64,000 bases of DNA from Mixophyes australis. Taxonomy: Eukaryota > Chordata > Amphibia > Anura > Limnodynastidae. A model generated the notes under the pieces. It was not told where the DNA came from and did not search any database. It was given only the letters and a program-made list of their open reading frames with translations. The stretch's first letter is position 1. Each line of letters begins with the position of its first letter. The translations under genes and the position numbers were made by a program. The DNA lies in contig JAVHZZ010000004.1 in NCBI GenBank assembly GCA_036250195.1, positions 254,510,728 to 254,574,727 of the forward strand, in the 5' to 3' direction. Positions 49,101 to 58,100 of the stretch are shown here, piece by piece.

Positions 49101-52100
49101 TGTCACTGAAACTAATGTTATCAAGTAGTGTATGAAAGTATATAGTGTATGTGTACAACTCATTATCAATCAGAACTTAATACTGTCTCTTTAGAAGTCC
49201 ATGGACTTAATGAAGAATTACATTGAAAGTGATTAAATGTTACAATAATAACACAAAATATAATTATATAATTATCACATATACTGCTGCCATTATAGAT
49301 ATTTTCATTCAATTCTTCTAATCCAGGGACCTGCACAAAGGTGAAATATCGTGCACATAAAAACAGAGAACATCCAATACAATGAATGTAAGAAAGTGTT
49401 AGTTAATTCCTAATTTTACCAAACTTAATAGATATAAAATATCCCTTAGAATGTTTTAATGTTTTGATTCCCGATGAGCATTATTTTTCTGTGATTTTAA
49501 TATTATCCTCTTTATTCAGGAAAACCAATTAAGTGTGGAGGTCACTGAACAAGACGACAGCTGCACAAACAGCTTATCCATTATGTTTGCAGATCCCACT
49601 TGGCTTGATCAGAAATTGGATGAGGTATGTTTTACTATTCATAAGTTGTTTAGGCATATGTGTATCTAAACATGAAGAGAGAGGTTGACTGGCTGTAAAC
49701 ATACCATACCTGTAGTAAATAAAATGAAATCACAAAGTTTAGTATATGCAATGCCTGAATTTGGCTCTTTTCCAGGACATGATAACATACTTATAACATA
49801 CTGTATACCTGGCCCTTCTTATATTGAATAGCACTTACGTAAAATACCACACACATAAGGATTTGCAGAGTCATTAAAATAACAATGGCGCTATTATACA
49901 TTTTGAAAAATAAATTTATTACATTTGATCATTATATTTTTGGCATTTCTATACATTTTGGCAATTGTGTTCCTCGGAATTATTATATTTTATTTATATA
50001 GTCCAATCATATTACACAGCACTTTACAGAGAATATGTAAACATTTAAATTAGTCCCTGTCCCGTTGGAGCTTACAGTCACACATACACTAGGATTAATT
50101 TATCAGAAGCCAATTAGCCTACACACAGATATGGCTCTAGTTGGAATCAAACCCATGAACCCAGCATTGTTAAGCAGCAATACTAATCACTGTGCCACTG
50201 TGCTGCCCTGTTTGTAATATTATACCCATTCTGTAAATATACTGGTACAACAGGAGAATTAGTTATAATTATCAAGCTGATATAATCACTTCTTGTGAAT
50301 ATGAGCTCAAAGAATGCCTCATTTATAATGCACTTTAGGAGGTGTTTTATCTACAATACCTGAAATACTAAAGTTTGGCTAATATGGAACTATGCTCATG
50401 GTAGCAACAACAAATTAAAATAAATAAAGATTTAAAAAATCCATCCAATTGCAACAATCACATCTGAGGATAATAGTTTCTGTATTGATGTTTGCTTTTA
50501 AATATTTATCATTAAAAGGTTAGAAAAGAAGAAACACAGAAATATGCTGAGCAAAAGAAAAGTCTGAAAAAGGGCATAAAAGAGCTGCGGGAAAGAGTAA
50601 GGAAGTCTGAAACGTATTATTATAAGAAATAAACAAATTGGAGATTGTGGCATATCCAAATAGCTAAGTATTATTCCTGCATTATCAATTCCAAATAATT
50701 GGACATTCTTATTCCGTTATAATGCATTGTTCATATGCTCTACATGTGTGCAACCTATTGTATAATGGCATAGAGCAGTGATGGGTAACCTTTGACACTC
50801 CAGGTGTTGTTAAACTACAAGTCCCAGCATGCTCTGCCAGCTATCAGCTAGTTATCTACTGGCAAAGCATGCTGGGGTTTGTAGTTTCACAACACCTGGA
50901 GTGTCACAGGTTAGCCATCACTGGCATAGAGCACTCTTTAAGAGATCATAAGAATTAAAGGAAGACTTGAGGTAAATTTATTAAACCTTCTAAAACGGAA
51001 AAGTGGCCCATAACAACCAATCAGATTCTAGCTTTCATTTATCTAGTACATTCTAGAAAAAAATTGGTAGAATCTGATTGGTTGAAATGGTCAACAACTC
51101 CACTTTTTCTTTTTAAATGCTTTAGTAAATCTATCCCATGGACATTATTGACTCACAGGCAATACTCTTGGTGACAGAGTGATAGCATTTGTTATGCAGT
51201 TAGGCACATTTGCCTATCCTGGAGCACACAAACTCACTTCAGTCACCTGTCCGAGGTTACTGAGGAACTCAATAACAGATCGGTCAGCCAGTCATGGCTA
51301 AGGGTAGATATGTTAGGAACTGCATTTTGGATGTATAAAGCTTGTACTAATAATTTTACATTATGCTATCCTTATAGCAAATATCCCTGAAAATAGGCGG
51401 TTTGATATGTCTGGTTGTATTAACAGATTTCTTCTATTTTTCTGAATACTTTGTTTTCTTATATGTTACTTTTCATTGATGTGTGAATTTATTCATATGG
51501 ATTTGATTCTGCAACCAGGGATATAATATGAAAACTGTCACTTGTACTAAGTGCTTCAATTCTGTGAACTATGATATATAGGCATATGGTTACATCATAC
51601 ACTGACAACATTAACAGTATTGGTGACAAAAAAAAAATGAACACATTAATCAAATGTATATCTGGAAACTATTTTATACACCTTGGTTCTCGTATTGTGT
51701 GTCTTTTCAGATACAAGCTATGATGCGAGAGAATGAATCATTACCTGAAATTGAAAAGTTGGACCAGCAGGAATTTAACCTGGACACAGAGGAACAAGAA
51801 AGACTGCAGGCTGAGAGCGAGCAGGAAGTGGAGAGAGTAAGCGGTCACCTAAAATACATGAACACAAATGGCAATGGAAAAATGTTGTCAGAATTCTATA
51901 TTCTCAGGAAGTTTTTCCATTTTCTGTGCATTTTAATCTGTCAGTCACAATCTTCTGTGTTCTCTGAAAGGTACGAAGAGAAATCGAACTGGAAAATGTG
52001 TCTAAGCAATATCTACGCGAAATCATTAAAAAAGAATGCTGGGACTCTATGGCTGTTAAAGGACGCTCTGTTATGGTAAATGGAGTTCATAATTGTTCAT

Positions 52101-55100
52101 CTCATGCCTTGAAATGTTTTGACATAAATGTAGGAACGTGATGCTATATTAGCTTTAGTAACACAGTACAAAATAAACAGCAATATATAGGATGTCACAT
52201 CACAATACAAAGCCGAATCTGGCTTAGTATGTGTCTTTCCAGAGTCACAAGATCACTCAGCTTGGGTTACAATATTAATTTCTATGTTGTTATTTAAGTC
52301 TTTTCATACAGAATATGAAGTGAAGAATTATCCCTTGAAAGAACGAACAGCAAAGGAATTGGAAGACTTTGCCAGAGTGTTAAAAGTCAAGAAGATTGAA
52401 TCTGTTGATCTCAAAGTAAAGTGAAAGACAAGCATACATTTCATATATTTATTTAGGATATTGTCTTTTTCTTTTTCCAGCTAATTTAGTAGCTAGTTGG
52501 AACCCTTCAGTAGGTATAATTTATAACCTTGTTTCTTGCACTTTCACTGAACATTGGGGGTACGCAAATATCTAGCCAAAGCACAGTCTAAATCCAAATA
52601 AAGAGGTACATGCAGGGCCCCAGTGAAGTCTTCTATTATCACCATTAACAGCAACAGTTTCCAGACGGTGGGCCATGCACACAAGACCCAAAACCTGTTG
52701 TTGTAAATGGAGATAATATAAGACTTTGCTAGCAGCCTGTCCATGTGACACTTTATTTTTATGCATTTTGAGTCTATAAGTTAATTATATTGAGCTGACT
52801 TTACAGAGTGCATCAGCGTTCCTCAACTAAAAAAAAAGGTGCTCAAAGAAAACCTCTCTTTATTTTTTTATATTATAAAAAATTGTTCCCCATTTGGTCT
52901 CTCCCTCATTAAACTGACTTTTCTGTTTTCCTTAGATGTGTAGTTCGTTCAACCTTTGTTTAGTTTTATAATACTCTGATAAAGTGGGCATTGAAGTGCT
53001 TATATCTCAAGCGTTGTATTTACTGATTTGAAATTTAAAAACATGACGCTTGTGCCAAACCCTGTAAGTTTATCTCGTTCAAATGGCGACTGCTTTACAA
53101 GCTCTAATAAATCCTTCTTAAATAAAAGGAAACATTGTCTACATCAGGAATTCCTATTTATACTAGTTCAATAACTACAGCCTACAAATATATGATCAGC
53201 CTGTTCATCCCTTCATGCTAATTCTTTTCTTCTTCTTGTGTAGTGCACAATGATTTGCATTTCATATGAAAATAAATGATATGAGGAGGACAGATGATTT
53301 TTCTTTTTACTTTAGGCCAGAAAGGAAATTGTGGAAGTTCAGGCAAAAATTGGATCAGAAGAGGAGGAAGAAGTGGAGGAGGAGACAGTGAAAAGTCAGG
53401 ATACCACGTCTCTCATTGGGAGCCTGAGTGATCAGTATGGTGGAGATACTTCCAACTTGTACAGCCAGCTGGAAATGCACAGCAGAGAGGAGAAAATTAA
53501 CCAGATTATTTTGCTACAAGTAAGTGGCATAAGTGCCCTTCTTTATACAGAATGTCCTGCTGCTTTAAGTGCCTCTCAGAAGCTTTAACATGGGTTTTAT
53601 GCCTGTTGGACCTCTATCCTCCTTAAATCAATTTGAAGAAATGCACAGGCAAGTGATGTGTGTAGCTCAGACACCACACATTGGAAATGGCCGTTTACAT
53701 GTCTGTTAGCTCTCCCACCACACGTAAGAAATATTTATTTGATTGTCTATGTACTAGACCATTACATGTTAGAAGTCATTTTTCAACTGTCGGTAATTTA
53801 ACTCCTAATGGTGAAATAACTCTTAAATTGCATCTTTCATTTAGGTATGTTAAATAACGGTGTTAATATTTGTGGTAGGTTAAGGACCTGGAGTTTCCAG
53901 ATATGAAATACATATGGATATATTCCTCACTCCATGACGTGAATTACATAAGAAAATCATATTTTAGATAAGGGATTAGTAGAACTTTGTCCACGTTTCT
54001 CACTTAATATTTTCATCTCATGGGACTTACTGATGAAGCCTTAAATCATGCGGAAACGTGCAGTTGGAACCTGGAAGAAAAACTATCTCAATTGCGATTA
54101 CTTTGCTACAGACTAGTCACTGGGACAGGCTTTTATTGGAACCGACTGAAGAGGTTTAATAAATAGCTGTGTTAATTAATTTCTTATCACTGTGATAAGA
54201 AATTATAATTAACGTGAAGAAAATGCAAGGGGTCATAAATAGACTCCCATGTCTTTTCCAGGAAGGTCTCATGTGGGTACTAGTGATGACAACGAAATGG
54301 ACAAGTCATACCTTTTTTTAAAGTATTTAAGTTTTTTGCCTCTGTCAGGAAATTAACAGATTCAGGTAGGTTTAATATACACAGTATTTTAGAATTGGCA
54401 AGCCAGGTCATCAATTAGAGTGTGTTTTCCATGGTTTGACAAAGGTAGTGGTTTTCCACAGGCTTCTAAAAGAGGAGTTAGCTATTTAGCTGGCCATCTG
54501 CAGAGAAAAACTGCAAAAAGAGTTACACATTTGTACAGTAGTGCACCTAAGGTAAAGATATATAGGTAGAGGACATATGTACGACAAAATAATAGTAAAC
54601 AGTCTGATTTAACTTACATATTTTGAAGTGGTTTAAAAGCATCTTTTCCACAGCTGGCAGCCAGGTGACAGGGTGTGTTTGCAAACAAACAGAGCACCTG
54701 CAGTGACTCCTTTTTAAAGGCAAAGTGGGGTGTCATCTGTCTATCAAGTTAGGACTGTGGGATAAGGGTAAAGTATTTAAATCTGTCTTTATTTTGTATA
54801 GCGTGACCGATGCCAGACAGTGGCCGGTGTCTTGGGAGCTGGTCTCTGTTACTTTCATTTTAGGGTCAAAAGGAAAGTGTGTGCATCTTTATGTTATGAA
54901 TTAATTTGCCATCCTGACAATAAAAAGCAAAGTGAAAGCAAGAAGGTGTTCGTATGTGCTTCACCTGACGTGTGCCCTTGTCACAATGGACACGTTTAAT
55001 AAAATTATGTGTATATTCCCATTGCTTTTATTAAACATGGAAAAAGTTATAGTAATGTTCATGTAATGCTGGACACTTGGAGGCAATTTGATAGGGAGAG

Positions 55101-58100
55101 TTGGTAGGTTATGGTTGACAACGTAAGGTCAGATTTGATTTTTTTCCATATTTACAAACAAAAAGAGGCTCATTAATGTACAGCTAAAAGTATAAATAAC
55201 AGAAAGAAAGGAACCTTCCCTTGTCATTTGTTAAACGCAGCTCTCTCAGTTTTATGCATTGGTAAATGCTGCAGCTTCTCTTTCCAGCTAGTGTTCACTA
55301 TTTTGTACATTTAATGCAGGATATCATCCACAATGTAAAAACAGCCTTTAACAGAGAATTTGAAGTGGTCTGCAGGCAGAAAGAGCAAGAAGTTACTCGT
55401 GTGAATGAAAGGAACCAGAGAATCCTGGAGATCATGTCTGAGCTGAACATACAAGAGAAATTACTACAGCCACAATTTACAGATAATGAGAAACCAGAGA
55501 GAGCACTCACAGTGGAAGATTCAGAGGTATCTAAGATTGAGCGTATTCTGCTATGAAAATCAGAGCATTATTATTAAGATTATTATTATCTACATGATAT
55601 GCATTTATATAGCACCAGCATATTCCTTAGCTTTAAGTGCACTTTTTATAAACCAAATGGATTTAAAGGCCACCTTTGTAGACTTTTTTATATTTTCAAA
55701 ATAGACCCAAAGCTCATTAGGTACCTTTCCTGCAGGGTTTCCATCTTCAAGAGGGAAAGGTGCAGACCTCTACACCTAGCCTCACTGCCACGTGACATAA
55801 TTTAGGTCAATTTAGTTTCATTAATGGCTAGTGGGGGCTGGGTGTCTGCAGAGGACTCTATATGCCTGGTATGGAAATCCTGCAAAACAGGTAAAGGTTA
55901 GATACACTCTGCTACAGTCTATATATAATGATCACTTGCATATATGATTGGGGGGGGGGGGGGGGGCGGTGATGCATTTTATCAATGAACCTCACTGCTA
56001 CAATGAAGTCCACTGAGACCCCAAGTGCAGTTTAGCTGCAACTAACCAATCAGAGCGGCTTTCTTATGCTTTGACCATTCATAGCAAAGCCACTGGTCTG
56101 TTGTATTTTTTATTCCCTTTGAGTTAAAAGGAAGAAGAAAGAAGAATGTCCCTTTGGATTTAGTATGTGTGGGTTCTTTAACAGTCTTTCCTATGTGGCA
56201 CTATGGGTATGGATACTTGTAGTATAGCCATGCAGCTTATTGCTTGCTAGGGCTTTCTCGGACCAGTAGTGTGACATATAATAATGCTATTTTCTGACTT
56301 TTAAACTATATCCTTCCAACATCCACTGATCAGGTTGTTGAGAAGGGCACCAGTGCTTTCAGCATGGGGCAGTTTATTCTGAGTATGGTACATTTATTTT
56401 GCGGGCCCTATTCCCCAATAAAACTCAGCCATGTGCTGAACTGGCTGTGACTGTGTATCACTATAACAGGGGAACTCCATGCTGCAGGTTTCCCTGTTGT
56501 AGTGTGACCAGCCCAGCCTGTCATAGCCTGGGCTGATTGTGGCTTTTGACCCACCACTTTTTATACCCCGGCAGTCCACGCTATGAGCACTGGTGCTTGG
56601 GTCACTTTTTTGTGGGGGGTAACCTTGCTAAGATTTAAAAAAAAACCAAACAAACATTTTAATTCACAGACTGTTGGGTATATCATTATTTTTTGGGTAG
56701 AATATGTGTAGAATTTGACTTTCCATGTAACCATTTGTACTGAAGTTGATTTGTGTTTGATTTCTATGACTGGATCTTTTCTCTTTTGTTTGACTAAAGA
56801 TAAAAGTTGAAAAGTACTTAACATCTGAACAGAAATCAAAGGCAGAGCAGCAGGCGAAACAGGAAGAGGAGAAACGCCTGGCTGAACAGGTAAGTGTACA
56901 AATGATTATCATTCAACATACATCAATAATCCCTGGAGGAAAACTCTCCAGGGATGTTCACCAGTAATGACATAGGGAGTGACGTATTCACTGGTCTATT
57001 TGTTGTGATTATGTTGCTTATTTTATGCAGTGATGAAGCTTAATCTGACCTTTGCCACCACAAGCCATACCACCTGCCATTAAGAAATAAGTACTGTGTG
57101 TCTGGCTATAACATGGTTGTACAATATAATATAAATATAAAACTATAAACAAAACATACATACTGTAAGACATGTGTAAGAGGTGTTATAGACATATGCC
57201 ATCGTAAGTCTTAAAAGAAACCTACTAAGTGCTTCTGGTAAACATTCACATGCATTTAATTACAGCAATTCAAATACATTTTATAGAAAATGCACAGTGC
57301 TATGAAAGATAAGTATGGGGTAAGAAATGATGTAGTCATTATTTTTATTTCCCCTAGGAAGACAATGCCAAACAGCGTGCGCTCAATGACATGATGGGAG
57401 GTGTCTTGGAGGTGAAGAAGGAAGATATATTAAGAACGGTGAGAGCAATAAGGAATACATTTTATTACCTTTGTACTGTGACATTGTCAATTTCTGGAAC
57501 GTCTGCAAGGACAGTTTACTACTTAATTCAGTATTTCTTACAGTATACTTATACGATAATAAATGATATGAGAACACAACATATATTATATACAGCACTG
57601 TCCTATATCTGTAAGAGATACATCATTGTCAGTTTAAACAGCTGGAAGAACTTTACCTTTTAACAGTTAACCATTACAAGATATGAAGCCATATGTTATG
57701 GGGATGAGGGGGGACTGAGGTAATACCAAATGTCAGCATCGGAGTTAATTATCATGTTCTGTCACTTTGGACTTACATAATAGCTGATTGTCTTCTGTAC
57801 CCATATGAACAAACACATTTGCAGCCATCCTATTCATGCTGTACACATATAGGTATACAGCTACTCTTAAATAACTAGCTGTACACACAGATGCACACAG
57901 CCACCACATCCACTTTGTACACACACCACACATATACAACCACTCTATGCAAAACAAACATATACACATGCAGCCATTAAACATAAATCAACCCTTAGGA
58001 CATACTTATATAGTCAAATCTGGGAAAACATATGCAGCAATACCATACACTATGGGAGCATATATAGAGATAAAAATATATGCATACCTTGGACAATGTA

